Below, one piece after another: positions 48,535-56,702 of a stretch of 64,000 nt of DNA. The translations under genes were made by a program, and so were the position numbers. Under the pieces are notes generated by a model that saw only the letters and a list, made by a program, of their open reading frames with translations, had not been told where the DNA came from and made no database searches. The stretch comes from an uncultured Collinsella sp. GTDB taxonomy: Bacteria; Actinomycetota; Coriobacteriia; Coriobacteriales; Coriobacteriaceae. The DNA is taken from contig CABUDI010000001.1 of assembly GCA_902490305.1 (NCBI GenBank), forward strand, positions 81,307-145,306. Reading direction: 5' to 3'. Positions within the stretch are counted from its first letter, which is position 1, and every line of letters starts with the position of its first letter.

Positions 48535-49393
48535 ACTCCTCCGCCTTTGCGGCATCCCACAGGTCGTTGAGGCCGTGGGTCGAAAGCTCGGCAAGATCCA
48601 CATGGGCGTCGGCGGCCATCTGCTCCATCGCGGCCCAACGGCGGCGGAACTTTGCCGTGCTGGCGCGCAGGGCGCTCTCGGCGTCGATCCCCTCCTTGCG
48701 CGCGACGTTGACCAGGGCAAAGAGCAGGTCGCCAAACTCCATCTCGCGCTCGGGCGAGCCGGGCGCCTCGGCCTCAAACTCGGCACGCTCCTCGGCGACC
48801 TCGTCCCACACGTCCTGGACCGTCTCCCACTCAAAGCCCACGGCAGCCGCCTTGCGCGATACCTTCTGGGCCTGCATCAGCGCCGGCAGATGCGTGGGCA
48901 CGCCATCGAGCAGGCCCTCGGGCGCGGCCTCGCCTGCTGCCACAGCCTTGTCCTTGGCAGCTTTCTCGGCCAGCTTGACCTCGTCCCAGATCTTGAGCAC
49001 CTCGTCGGGGTTGTCGGCATCCGCATCGCCAAACACGTGCGGGTGGCGGCGAATGAGCTTGGCGTCGATATCGCGCGCCACGTCGGTCAGCGTAAACTCG
49101 CCGGCGTCCGCCGCAATCTGCGCATGCAGCACCACCTGCATGAGTACGTCGCCTAGCTCCTCGCGAAGGTGTGCCGCGTCGTCGGCCTCGATGCAGTCGA
49201 GCGCCTCATAGGCCTCCTCGATCATGTTCTTGCCGATGCTCTGATGCGTCTGTTCGCGGTCCCACGGGCAACCATCGGGCTGACGCAGACGCCAGATGGT
49301 CTGCACCAGATGCTGCAGCTCGGCCGACGCGTCGACCAGCGTGGACAAATCGCGCGAGCCCTCGGCATTTTGCTGAGCCATGTGCTGCGCCAT
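48533..49393 (-). CDS. mazG: nucleoside triphosphate pyrophosphohydrolase MazG
   Basis: Hydrolyses (d)NTPs, including aberrant ones, to NMP and PPi. The 286-aa protein contains two MazG domains: the first with CPWDREQTHQSI, IEEAYEALD and REELGDVLMQVVLHA, the second with DEVAEERAEFEAE and EFGDLLFALVNVAR. This is the long two-domain E. coli-like form. The ATG at 49393 has GGAGGAGG upstream, inside the end of the phosphodiesterase gene, so the two are coupled. Confidence 0.94.
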   Translation of the reverse strand: MAQHMAQQNAEGSRDLSTLVDASAELQHLVQTIWRLRQPDGCPWDREQTHQSIGKNMIEEAYEALDCIEADDAAHLREELGDVLMQVVLHAQIAADAGEFTLTDVARDIDAKLIRRHPHVFGDADADNPDEVLKIWDEVKLAEKAAKDKAVAAGEAAPEGLLDGVPTHLPALMQAQKVSRKAAAVGFEWETVQDVWDEVAEERAEFEAEAPGSPEREMEFGDLLFALVNVARKEGIDAESALRASTAKFRRRWAAMEQMAADAHVDLAELSTHGLNDLWDAAKAEE

Positions 49394-49395
49394 GG

Positions 49396-49944
49396 TTATT
49401 CCTCCTCCAGGATCACGTGACGGAACGCGCCGCCCTCGTAGATGCCGTAGCTGTGCGTACCGTCCTTGGGAATACTCACGCTGCCGGGATTGAAGAGCCA
49501 CAGGCCCGGGTGAGTCTCGCTTGCCTCGTTAACCTTGATGTGCGTGTGGCCGTAGACGAGCGCGGAGCCCTCGGGCAGTGCGGGCGCGTGGTCGACGCTG
49601 TTGTGCATGCCGGCGCCAAAGACGTGGCCGTGCGTCAGGAACAGCTCGCGGCCGCTCTCGTCAAACAGCGTGGCGTAGTCGGCCATGACAGGAAAGTCGA
49701 GGACCATCTGGTCGACCTCGGCGTCACAGTTACCGCGCACCGCGATGATGCGGTCGGCCAGGGCGTTGAGCAGCGGAATCACGCGCTTGGGGGCGTAATC
49801 GCGCGGCAGGTCGTTACGCGGGCCATGGTAGAGCAGGTCACCCAGCAGCACAATACGGTCGGGCTGCTCGGATTCGATGGCGGTGCAGAGGCGCTCGGCC
49901 CAGTATGCCGAGCCATGGATGTCGGAGGCGATGAGGTATTTCAT
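49396..49944 (-). CDS. YfcE/MJ0936-type phosphodiesterase
   Basis: 182 aa. Metal-binding motifs: ASDIHGS, LLGDLLYHGPR, VRGNCDAEVD, LTHGHVFG and YGHTHIKV. These define the YfcE subgroup of calcineurin-like enzymes, which act on phosphodiesters in vitro; the natural substrate is unknown. The ATG at 49944 has GAAAGGACCACC upstream. It overlaps the mazG RBS and is transcribed between the LarC-domain gene and mazG, 53 nt after the former. Confidence 0.9.
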   Translation of the reverse strand: MKYLIASDIHGSAYWAERLCTAIESEQPDRIVLLGDLLYHGPRNDLPRDYAPKRVIPLLNALADRIIAVRGNCDAEVDQMVLDFPVMADYATLFDESGRELFLTHGHVFGAGMHNSVDHAPALPEGSALVYGHTHIKVNEASETHPGLWLFNPGSVSIPKDGTHSYGIYEGGAFRHVILEEE

Positions 49945-49997
49945 GGTGGTCCTTTCGGTGAGGTTGATGGGGTGGGTGTGGCGCGTCGCCGACCGTG

Positions 49998-50483
49998 TCA
50001 CTCAAATTGCAGAGCCGCGGCTTGTGCTGCCTGCATCACGCGCTGGAGCGGCACACCGTGCTCGCAGGCAAGGCGGGCGCAGTCCTCGTACTCGGGCGCT
50101 GCACGCTCGCTGCCGTCGGGCAGGGTGGCCACCTTGACGGACACCTCGCCCCATGGCGTCGTCACCTGCTCAAAGCGGCGTGGCAGGCAAACGCGTTCCA
50201 TGACCTGGCGACGAATGCCGTTGGTCGTGGTTTCCAAGAAGATGATCGTCTGCAGGCGCTCGATATCCCCGTAGGTGCAGATTACCTGCAGCTGCCAGCC
50301 GGGGCGGCCTTTCTTGCAATAAACGGGCAGCCAGTGCACCTCGCGCGCACCGGCCTCGCGCAGGCGGTCGGCGGCGTAGGCGAGTACCTCGGGCGACGCA
50401 TCGTCGATGTCGCATTCCAGCTTGACGATGGTCTCGGGCGCATCGGTCTCGCGAGACAGCGGAGATTTGCTATCGCATGGCAT
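49998..50483 (-). CDS. stand-alone LarC C-terminal domain (nickel insertion)
   Basis: 161 aa, matching the C-terminal half of LarC (DUF111), which inserts nickel into the pincer cofactor of lactate racemase-type enzymes: VKLECDIDDASPEVLAYAA, then EVHWLPVYCKKGRPGWQLQV, and ATLPDGSERAAPEYEDC. In Lactobacillus LarC is made from two reading frames by frameshifting. Here no LarC N-terminal half lies upstream within 340 bp on either frame that I can see. The ATG at 50483 has AAAGGAG 9 nt upstream. Function as a partial LarC is uncertain. Confidence 0.78.
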   Translation of the reverse strand: MPCDSKSPLSRETDAPETIVKLECDIDDASPEVLAYAADRLREAGAREVHWLPVYCKKGRPGWQLQVICTYGDIERLQTIIFLETTTNGIRRQVMERVCLPRRFEQVTTPWGEVSVKVATLPDGSERAAPEYEDCARLACEHGVPLQRVMQAAQAAALQFE

Positions 50484-50822
50484 ACGGTCCGGCTCCTTTC
50501 CGCACGGGCTCGTTTTGTTCATCCAAACGCTAGCACATCGCGGGCGGCGCAGGGGCGGCGTCATGGGATAGGTGCGACTTTTGCTGGGCGCAAGTGCTGG
50601 CGCGCTCCAACGCCGGCCCGCTCCACTCAAACGTGTACGTCAGCCTCCAAACATGTCATTTTTTGCAGCTTTTGGAGGCTAATGTACATGTTTTGAAAGC
50701 GCAAGCGAGGCCGCACCACGCGCCGCGCACCCTTTCCAATCGATTTCGGCACCCCGCGCGTACGACGCGCCGAGGCTGCGCCATTACAATGGAGCGGATT
50801 CGCCAAATGCAAAGGAGCCGCT
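50484..50822. other. divergent noncoding region with inverted repeat
   Basis: 339 bp between the LarC-domain gene and the PHP gene. It contains a stem-loop (50634-50692) with the arms AGCCTCCAAA and TTTGGAGGCT, extended outward by GTAC/GTAC. I see no larC1-like coding sequence and no obvious promoter boxes. Confidence 0.5.
50634..50692. repeat. inverted repeat upstream of PHP phosphatase
   Basis: GTACGTCAGCCTCCAAA and TTTGGAGGCTAATGTAC pair with two mismatches around a T-rich loop. It could be a small dispersed element or a 5' leader structure. Confidence 0.6.
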
Positions 50823-51734
50823 ATGCCTATGTGCCCGCTGGTCGATTGCCATACCCACACCTCGTTTTCGGACGGCCATGCCTCATTTGAGGACAACGTC
50901 CGCGCCGCTGTCGCCGCCGGCTGCCGCGCCATGGTCTCGACCGACCATCTCACCCTACCTGCCAGCATGGATGCCAACTGCGAGGTGCAGGTCGTCGAGG
51001 GCGACCTGCCGGCACATCGTCTGGCTTTTGAGGACGCTCGCAATCTTGCCGCTCAGATTGCGCCAGAACTCACCTTTATCTACGGTTTCGAATGCGATTG
51101 GTACGAGGGCTGCGAGCCTTTGGTTGAGCGCTGGTCCCAGGGCGCCGTCGTGCGCCTGGGCAGTGTGCACTGGATTGGCAACCCAGGCGATATCATGGCC
51201 GGTGCCGCGGGTACGGCGGGAACGGAGGACGTCGCTCGTCCCGATACGCCCGATTCGCGCTGCGGCTGGATCGACGATGACACCAACCTGCACGTTTGGG
51301 AAAACCTGGGGGTACGCGGCGTGTGGGAGCGCTATGTCGATGACTGGTGCCGCGCCTGCGAGAGCCCGCTCAACTTTGATGTGATGGCTCACCCCGACCT
51401 GGTCATGCGCTTTTCGAAGGAAGGCTTTGCGCCCGATTTTGACCCCGCACCGTTTTGGCAGCAGATGGCAGAGTGCGCGCACGATACGGGCCGCCGCGTT
51501 GAGGTCTCGACGGCCGCACCGCGCAAGGGCTTGGGCGACTACTACCCCGCAACCGGTCTTTTGCGCTGCTTTGCCCATGCCGAAGTGCCGATCACCTTTG
51601 GCTCGGACGCGCACCGCGCCTGCGATATCTGCTGGAACATCCGCGAGGCCCAGGCGCACGCCTACGACTGCGGTTATCGAACCTTCGACATCCCCCACGC
51701 CACCGGCGAATGGGAATCCACGCCCCTCGCCTAG
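50823..51734 (+). CDS. hisK: PHP-domain histidinol-phosphatase
   Basis: 303 aa. PHP-family metal motifs: DCHTHTSFSDGHASFEDNV at the start, STDHLTLP, YGFECDWYEG, GSVHWIG, DVMAHPDLV and FGSDAHRACDI. The fold and spacing fit the HisK/HisJ histidinol-phosphatase type. The his operon that converges on it encodes a dehydratase-only HisB, so this enzyme probably supplies the missing step. The RBS AAAGGAG is 6 nt upstream. Assignment within PHP is inferred from context. Confidence 0.85.
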   Translation: MPMCPLVDCHTHTSFSDGHASFEDNVRAAVAAGCRAMVSTDHLTLPASMDANCEVQVVEGDLPAHRLAFEDARNLAAQIAPELTFIYGFECDWYEGCEPLVERWSQGAVVRLGSVHWIGNPGDIMAGAAGTAGTEDVARPDTPDSRCGWIDDDTNLHVWENLGVRGVWERYVDDWCRACESPLNFDVMAHPDLVMRFSKEGFAPDFDPAPFWQQMAECAHDTGRRVEVSTAAPRKGLGDYYPATGLLRCFAHAEVPITFGSDAHRACDICWNIREAQAHAYDCGYRTFDIPHATGEWESTPLA

Positions 51735-51746
51735 CCATCCCTTCAT

Positions 51747-51815
51747 AAGTTGCGGTGAAATAGGGATTGTTTTGCTTGATGAAGCGCTTAAACAGTCCCT
51801 ATTTCACCGCAACTT
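51747..51815. repeat. dispersed 69-bp palindrome, copy 3 (family R1)
   Basis: AAGTTGCGGTGAAATAGGGA and TCCCTATTTCACCGCAACTT flank a variable centre. It lies between the convergent hisK and hisE genes and may act as their shared transcript end. Confidence 0.9.
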
Positions 51816-51837
51816 CCATGACCCCGTTACACCAACA

Positions 51838-51857
51838 AAGACTGTCCCAAACGACTA
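51838..51857. repeat. short GTCCC repeat end (family R2)
   Basis: AAGACTGTCCCAAACGACTA touches the hisE stop codon and resembles the inverted end of the copy at 33666-33706. Confidence 0.4.
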
Positions 51858-52172
51858 GTGGCGGCGGGCGTTGAGTTCGCCGGCCAGCTCGTCGAGGGTG
51901 ATGCCGTAGCGCTCGAGCGTCACGAGCAGGTGGTAGACCAGGTCGCCGGCCTCGTAGCGGATGTGATCGTGATCGTTATCCTTGCAGGCCATGATCACCT
52001 CGCTCGCCTCCTCGGCAAGCTTCTTGAGCAGCTCGTCCTCGACGTCGGTCAACAGACGAGCGGTGTAGCTCTCCTGCGGCGATGCGTCGCGACGGCCGTG
52101 AATCACCTCGGCGAGCCCCGTCAGCGTCTCACCGATATTTCCATCCTGAACGTTTGCGGTGCGCACACCCAT
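51855..52172 (-). CDS. hisE: phosphoribosyl-ATP pyrophosphatase
   Basis: Second step of histidine synthesis, removing PPi from phosphoribosyl-ATP. The 105-aa all-alpha protein has KKLAEEASEVIMACKD and RYEAGDLVYHLLVTL, the MazG-like metal-binding motifs of HisE. It ends the his operon, 46 nt after hisI. In many bacteria it is fused to HisI; here the two are separate genes. Its 3' end meets hisK across an R1 palindrome. Confidence 0.96.
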   Translation of the reverse strand: MGVRTANVQDGNIGETLTGLAEVIHGRRDASPQESYTARLLTDVEDELLKKLAEEASEVIMACKDNDHDHIRYEAGDLVYHLLVTLERYGITLDELAGELNARRH

Positions 52173-52218
52173 AGTTCAATCCTTTCTGGTTGGCCGAGCG
52201 TCTAATCGAGCGCCCGCC

Positions 52219-52548
52219 CTACGCGAGTTTCTTAAAGAAGCAGGTACGGTTGCCGGTATGGCAGGCCGGACCCGGCGAGTCAACCTTGACCAGCAGCGTA
52301 TCGCTATCGCAGTCGGCCCAAAGCTCCTTGACCTCCTGCATATTGCCGCTCGTCGCGCCCTTGTTCCAGAGCTCCTGGCGACTGCGGCTCCAAAACCACG
52401 TGGTACCGGTCTTGAGCGTCAGCCCCACCGACTCCTCGTTCATCCAAGCAACCATAAGCACCTCGCCGGTGTCATACTGCTGAACCACACAAGGAATCAG
52501 CCCGCGGGCGTCGTATGTAAGCTTTGAAGGATCGGTTATCTCTTCCAT
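52219..52548 (-). CDS. hisI: phosphoribosyl-AMP cyclohydrolase
   Basis: Third step of the pathway. The 109-aa protein shows [52 protein letters not shown] and the zinc-binding [13 protein letters not shown]. The ATG at 52548 gives [10 protein letters not shown], with GGGAAGAG upstream. Between it and hisF lies the hairpin element D, so hisI and hisE could be expressed differently from the upstream genes. Confidence 0.95.
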   Translation of the reverse strand: MEEITDPSKLTYDARGLIPCVVQQYDTGEVLMVAWMNEESVGLTLKTGTTWFWSRSRQELWNKGATSGNMQEVKELWADCDSDTLLVKVDSPGPACHTGNRTCFFKKLA

Positions 52549-52579
52549 TTCTCTTCCCAAATTCAAACTTCGCAGGTCG

Positions 52580-52687
52580 GTGAGGGTTGTCCAGGTGCCC
52601 GAGATTCCGAGCGACAAGCCCGACGACGCGTACTTAAGTACGCGAGGAGGGTTGGAGCCGGAAGGTCGGGTGCCTGGGCAAGCCGCA
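52580..52687 (-). other. long hairpin between hisF and hisI (element D)
   Basis: Starts just after the hisF stop. On the minus strand CCAGG...CCCGA pairs with TCGGG...CCTGG, an inner TTCCG/CGGAA and GGG/CCC stem follows, and the apex is the perfect palindrome CGCGTACTTAAGTACGCG. The layout resembles elements A-C; the apical TTAAG is similar to A and B. Confidence 0.55.
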
Positions 52688-52690
52688 GCA

Positions 52691-53473
52691 TTAGAAGTCC
52701 AGCCTCACAGGAATACCTTGAGAGGCCATATACTCTTTGACTTCGCGAATGCTGAACGTCCCAAAGTGAAAGACGCTCGCCGCCAGCACGGCATCGGCCT
52801 CGCCCTCAATCACGCCCTCGGCAAAATGCTCGAGCGCGCCCACACCGCCGCTCGCAATCACCGGAATCGGCACCGCGCGCGCCACGGCGCGGGTGAGCGC
52901 CAGGTCAAATCCGGCCTTGGTGCCGTCGCGGTCCATACTGGTGAGCAGGATCTCGCCGGCGCCGCGACGAGCCGCCTCCTCGGCCCACGCCACCGCGTCG
53001 ATGCCCGTGGCGTTGCGGCCGCCCGCCGTGAAGACCTCCCACTTGTCGGCACCAGATGCGCCGGGCAAACCGACGCGCTTGGCATCGATCGCCACGACCA
53101 CGGCCTGGCTACCAAACGCCGCGGCAGCCTGGCTAATCAGCGACGGGTCGCGCACGGCGGCAGAGTTGAGCGACACCTTGTCGGCACCGGCTGCAACCAT
53201 GGTGCGCATGCCCGCCAGGTCGTGAAAACCGCCGCCCACGGTATAGGGAATGGCTAGCTCCTCGGCCGCATGCGCCGCCATCTCGATGGTCGTCGCACGG
53301 TTATCGCTCGTCGCGGTAATGTCCAAAAATACGACCTCGTCCGCACCCTCGCGGTCGTAGGCGCGGGCCAGCTCCACCGGATCGCCGGCATCGCGCAAGC
53401 TCACAAAGTTGACGCCCTTGACCACACGGCCGTCCTTGACGTCCAGGCAGGGAATTACGCGCTTGGTAAGCAT
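52691..53473 (-). CDS. hisF: imidazole glycerol phosphate synthase, cyclase subunit
   Basis: 260-aa TIM barrel forming imidazole glycerol phosphate and AICAR from PRFAR with ammonia from HisH. Conserved segments: [20 protein letters not shown] (catalytic Asp11), [21 protein letters not shown], and [17 protein letters not shown] with the second catalytic Asp. GAGGGGAGGAG precedes the ATG, just after hisA. The stop is followed by element D. Confidence 0.97.
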   Translation of the reverse strand: MLTKRVIPCLDVKDGRVVKGVNFVSLRDAGDPVELARAYDREGADEVVFLDITATSDNRATTIEMAAHAAEELAIPYTVGGGFHDLAGMRTMVAAGADKVSLNSAAVRDPSLISQAAAAFGSQAVVVAIDAKRVGLPGASGADKWEVFTAGGRNATGIDAVAWAEEAARRGAGEILLTSMDRDGTKAGFDLALTRAVARAVPIPVIASGGVGALEHFAEGVIEGEADAVLAASVFHFGTFSIREVKEYMASQGIPVRLDF

Positions 53474-53476
53474 GGG

Positions 53477-54220
53477 CTACTCCTCCCCTCGAGCGGCGGC
53501 CAGCGCCTGGGCCAGCGTAAAGTTGCCCTCGTAGAGCGCACGACCGGTAATGGCGCCTTCAATCGCGCCCTCACCCACCGCGGCCAGCGCGCGGATGTCG
53601 TCGAGCGTCGAGATACCGCCCGACGCCACGACGGGAAAGCCCGCGACCTGCGCCACATGGCGATACGCCGCCACATCGATGCCCGTCTGCATGCCATCAC
53701 GCGCGATGTCGGTATACACCAGATGCTTAAAGCCCAGCTCGGTAAGCTGCGCCACGGCATCGTCGAGTGCCACGCCCGCGCCGTCGCGCCAGCCGTTCAC
53801 CTTAACCTGGCCGTCGCGCGCGGCAATGTCGGCGACCAACAGCTCGCCAAAGCCCTGGGCTGCCACCTCAGCAAAACCCGACTCGGTCACGAGCACGGTG
53901 CCCAGCGCAATGCGGCGAGCACCATAGCCTGCCAGCTCATCGATGCGTGCGAGTGAGCGAACGCCGCCGCCCACGTCCACGGACAGACCGTCGACGCCGC
54001 AGATGGCCTTAATCGCCGCCGAGTTGGCAGCGCATGTGTCCTCGTCCTCGCCAAAGGCAGCGGACAGGTCGACGACATGCACCCAGCTTGCGCCCTGCTC
54101 GGCAAACGAGCGGGCGACGGCCACGGGGTCATCGGAATATACCTTGCAGCGGTTGCGGTCGCCGCGCTCCAGGCGCACAACCTTGCCGCCGATCAGATCG
54201 ATTGCGGGAAACAGGATCAT
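53477..54220 (-). CDS. hisA: phosphoribosylformimino-5-aminoimidazole carboxamide ribotide isomerase
   Basis: 247-aa TIM barrel isomerising ProFAR to PRFAR. Motifs: MILFPAIDLIGGKVVRLERG (catalytic Asp8), VHVVDLSAAFG, SVDVGGGVRSLARID, and VYTDIARDGMQTGID. Its ATG overlaps the hisH stop by 4 nt (ATGA). The sequence is HisA rather than the dual PriA of some actinobacteria as far as context shows, since a separate trp locus cannot be judged here. Confidence 0.95.
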   Translation of the reverse strand: MILFPAIDLIGGKVVRLERGDRNRCKVYSDDPVAVARSFAEQGASWVHVVDLSAAFGEDEDTCAANSAAIKAICGVDGLSVDVGGGVRSLARIDELAGYGARRIALGTVLVTESGFAEVAAQGFGELLVADIAARDGQVKVNGWRDGAGVALDDAVAQLTELGFKHLVYTDIARDGMQTGIDVAAYRHVAQVAGFPVVASGGISTLDDIRALAAVGEGAIEGAITGRALYEGNFTLAQALAAARGEE

Positions 54221-54918
54221 CGGCCAACCTCCTCGACGATGTTGACGAAGTTCTTAAGGATGCGCTGACCCAGCGCGGAGGATTTCTCGGGATGGAACTG
54301 GCAGCCCCACACATTGCCGTGGCGCACGATGCACGGGAAACTCCGTGTATAGTGCGTGCGCGCCAACACATCGGTGGCATCGACGTCGCCGGCCACCGCG
54401 TAGCTGTGGGTGAAGTACATATTGGCGCCCTCGGCAAAACCGGCGAGCAGCGGATCGGCCGCGCCGGCAGGCGTCATGTGCACCTGATCCCAGCCCACGT
54501 GCGGGACCTTCAGTCGGCTCGACTCCAAGCGCGTGCACGAGCCGCACATAATACCCAGGCCATCGACCCAGGGACCGTCAGCCTGTTCGGGAGCGTTTCC
54601 GTCCGCGACCGCGCCCTCGTCCGCCGGCACGCCCTCGTGGCCGCGCTCAAAAAATAGCTGAAGGCCCAGGCAGATGCCGAGCAGCGGAGTTCCGGCGGCA
54701 ACGGCATCGAGCACGGCCACCTCCTCGCCGCTCTGGCGCATAAAGGCGATCGCGTCATAGAACGCGCCCACACCCGGGATGACCAGGCCGTCGGCGTTGC
54801 GGATCTGTTCCGGATCGTCCGATGTGCAGGCGGCGGCACCGGCGCGCGCAAGCCCGCGCACGACGCTCGACAAGTTGCCCTTGTGGTAGTCGACCACCAC
54901 GATCTTCGGTTCGCCCAC
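54217..54918 (-). CDS. hisH: imidazole glycerol phosphate synthase, glutaminase subunit
   Basis: Class I glutaminase supplying ammonia to HisF. The 233-aa protein shows VVVDYHKGNLSSVVRGLARA, VIPGVGAFYDAI, the nucleophile Cys in GICLGLQLFF, and CQFHPEKSS with the catalytic His/Glu. I chose the GTG at 54918: GGAGGGG lies 4 nt upstream and the family start (KIVVVDYHKGN) follows. Longer forms would run into the R2-type hairpin upstream. Confidence 0.93.
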   Translation of the reverse strand: MGEPKIVVVDYHKGNLSSVVRGLARAGAAACTSDDPEQIRNADGLVIPGVGAFYDAIAFMRQSGEEVAVLDAVAAGTPLLGICLGLQLFFERGHEGVPADEGAVADGNAPEQADGPWVDGLGIMCGSCTRLESSRLKVPHVGWDQVHMTPAGAADPLLAGFAEGANMYFTHSYAVAGDVDATDVLARTHYTRSFPCIVRHGNVWGCQFHPEKSSALGQRILKNFVNIVEEVGR

Positions 54919-54943
54919 GCGACCCCTCCACTTCTCATCATCC

Positions 54944-54984
54944 AAAACCACCACAAAGGTGCCTGTCCCCTTCGTGGTGGTTTT
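54944..54984. repeat. inverted repeat between hisB and hisH (family R2)
   Basis: AAAACCACCAC / GTGGTGGTTTT flank AAAGGTGCCTGTCCCCTTC, again a GGGAC-containing loop. It lies inside the his operon. Confidence 0.7.
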
Positions 54985-54997
54985 ACCCTTGTGACGG

Positions 54998-55585
54998 TTA
55001 TAGCGAGCCCTTGGTGCTGGGGATGCCCTGCACGCGGGGATCGAGCTCGCAGGCGTGGCGCATCGTGCGGCCCACGGCCTTAAAGGCGGCCTCGATAATG
55101 TGATGCGAGTTGCCGCCCGCCAGCTCGCGCACGTGCAGCGTAAGTTTGGCATCGCGCGCAAAGGCATAGAAGAACTCGACAGCCAGCTCGGTATCGAAGC
55201 TGCCCACGCGCTCGGTCGGCACGGGCAGCTCGCAGTAGGCCTGGCCGCGACCCGAAATGTCCACGGCGGCCATCACGAGCGTCTCGTCCATGGCGATCGC
55301 CGCATCGGCAAAGCGCGTAATACCCGCTTTGTCGCCCAGCGCCCGGCAAAACGCCTCGCCCAGCACAATGCCCGTGTCCTCGACGGTATGGTGCGCATCG
55401 ACTTCTACATCGCCTACCGCATGCACCGTCAAATCGAACAGGCCATGGCGGCCAAAGGCGTTGAGCATGTGGTCGAAAAACGGCACGCCGGTCGAGATAT
55501 CGCACGTACCGGTTCCATCCAGGTCGAGTTTGACGACAATGTCGGTCTCCCCCGTCTTGCGGGTCACCTCGGCATAACGGCCCAT
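54998..55585 (-). CDS. hisB: imidazoleglycerol-phosphate dehydratase
   Basis: 195-aa monofunctional dehydratase (step 6). Motifs: TGVPFFDHMLNAFGRHGLFD, VDAHHTVEDTGIVLGEA, SGRGQAYCEL, and ELAGGNSHHIIEAAFKAVGR with metal-binding His clusters. It lacks the N-terminal histidinol-phosphatase domain of the E. coli bifunctional form. It starts directly next to the hisC stop, indicating coupling. Confidence 0.97.
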   Translation of the reverse strand: MGRYAEVTRKTGETDIVVKLDLDGTGTCDISTGVPFFDHMLNAFGRHGLFDLTVHAVGDVEVDAHHTVEDTGIVLGEAFCRALGDKAGITRFADAAIAMDETLVMAAVDISGRGQAYCELPVPTERVGSFDTELAVEFFYAFARDAKLTLHVRELAGGNSHHIIEAAFKAVGRTMRHACELDPRVQGIPSTKGSL

Positions 55586-56701
55586 CTAGATCTCCTCCTT
55601 CACCAGCACGGCAAACGCAGCCAGTACCTCATCGTTTTCCTGCGGCATGCCCACGGTAATGCGCAGACAGTCCGAAAGCCCCGGCGCATAGCTAAAGTCG
55701 CGCACCAAAATCGAATACTCGTCGCGTAGGCGCTCGCGCACGCGCGTGGCATGCGGCGTACGCACGAGCACAAAGTTCGCCGCGCTCGGCCATGCCTCCA
55801 CGGGCAGGCCCTCGGTAGCCATCGCGCGCAGGGCGCACAGCTCGCGCTCGCGCTCGGATGCGACCTGTGCCACCACGGGCGTGTACGCATCGCGGGCACG
55901 CACGCAGGCAAGCGCCGCCGCCTGGCTCAGCACGTTGACCGAATAGATCTGGCGAATCGCCGCGAACACGTCGATGACCTCGGACGCCGCGATCACGTAG
56001 CCCAGACGCGTACCGGCAGCGCCAAACGCCTTGGACAACGTATGCAGAATCACCAGGTTGGGATGCTCGGCGATAAGCCCCTGCGCCGTGGTGGCCGCGC
56101 CAAACGAATCGTCGGCAAACTCAACGTAGGCCTCGTCGACCATCACCATGCCGGGGCACGCATCGCACAGCGCCGCGATAAAGTCGAGCGGCGCCACGTC
56201 GCCCGTGGGGTTATTGGGCGAGGTCACGATTGCCAGGTTGCACTCGGGCGCTGCCGCAAGCACGGCTGTCTGGTCGAGCTCAAAGGTCGCGGGGTCGCGC
56301 CACACGTCACGCACCTCGGTCTGGCAGAGCGACGCAAAGAACGCGTACTCGCTAAAGCACGGCGGGCAGTTGAGCAGGGTCCGTCCCACGCCGCCAAACG
56401 CCAACAGGTAGTTATAGAGCAGCTCGTCGCCGCCGTTTCCCACGCAGACATTCTCGCGCGCCACGCCATGCCAGGCAGCAAGCTCGTCGCGCAGGTCGTT
56501 CGACATGGGATCGGGATAGCGATTGAGCGGTGTGGCAGCCAGGGCAGCGTCGACCGCCTCGCGCACGCCGGTCGGCACGGGATAGGTGTTCTCGTTGGCC
56601 GAAAGGTTGATGCGCGTAGGCGTAAAGTTGGGATCGTAGGGCTCAATACCGGCCAGGTAAGGCTGGACGAGCTCCTTCATGTGGGGCGTCAGCTCGGCCA
56701 T
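55586..56701 (-). CDS. hisC: histidinol-phosphate aminotransferase
   Basis: 371-aa PLP enzyme (step 7). Motifs: RINLSANENTYPVPTGV, RYPDPMSNDLRDELAAWHGV, CVGNGGDELLYNYLLAFGG, VTSPNNPTGDVAP, MVDEAYVEFADDSF and the PLP lysine in LHTLSKAFGAAGTRLGYVI. The ATG at 56701 has AAGGAGG 6 nt upstream and follows hisD by one base. Typical length for the family. Confidence 0.96.
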   Translation of the reverse strand: MAELTPHMKELVQPYLAGIEPYDPNFTPTRINLSANENTYPVPTGVREAVDAALAATPLNRYPDPMSNDLRDELAAWHGVARENVCVGNGGDELLYNYLLAFGGVGRTLLNCPPCFSEYAFFASLCQTEVRDVWRDPATFELDQTAVLAAAPECNLAIVTSPNNPTGDVAPLDFIAALCDACPGMVMVDEAYVEFADDSFGAATTAQGLIAEHPNLVILHTLSKAFGAAGTRLGYVIAASEVIDVFAAIRQIYSVNVLSQAAALACVRARDAYTPVVAQVASERERELCALRAMATEGLPVEAWPSAANFVLVRTPHATRVRERLRDEYSILVRDFSYAPGLSDCLRITVGMPQENDEVLAAFAVLVKEEI

Positions 56702-56702
56702 A

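Noticed and set aside
49998..50483. A programmed frameshift joining larC1 and larC2
   Set aside because: No LarC N-terminal sequence is visible in any frame upstream, and the gene has its own RBS and ATG.
54919..55167. N-terminal extension of hisH by 83 codons
   Set aside because: It would overlap hisB and an inverted repeat, and the family start with a good RBS lies at GTG 54918.
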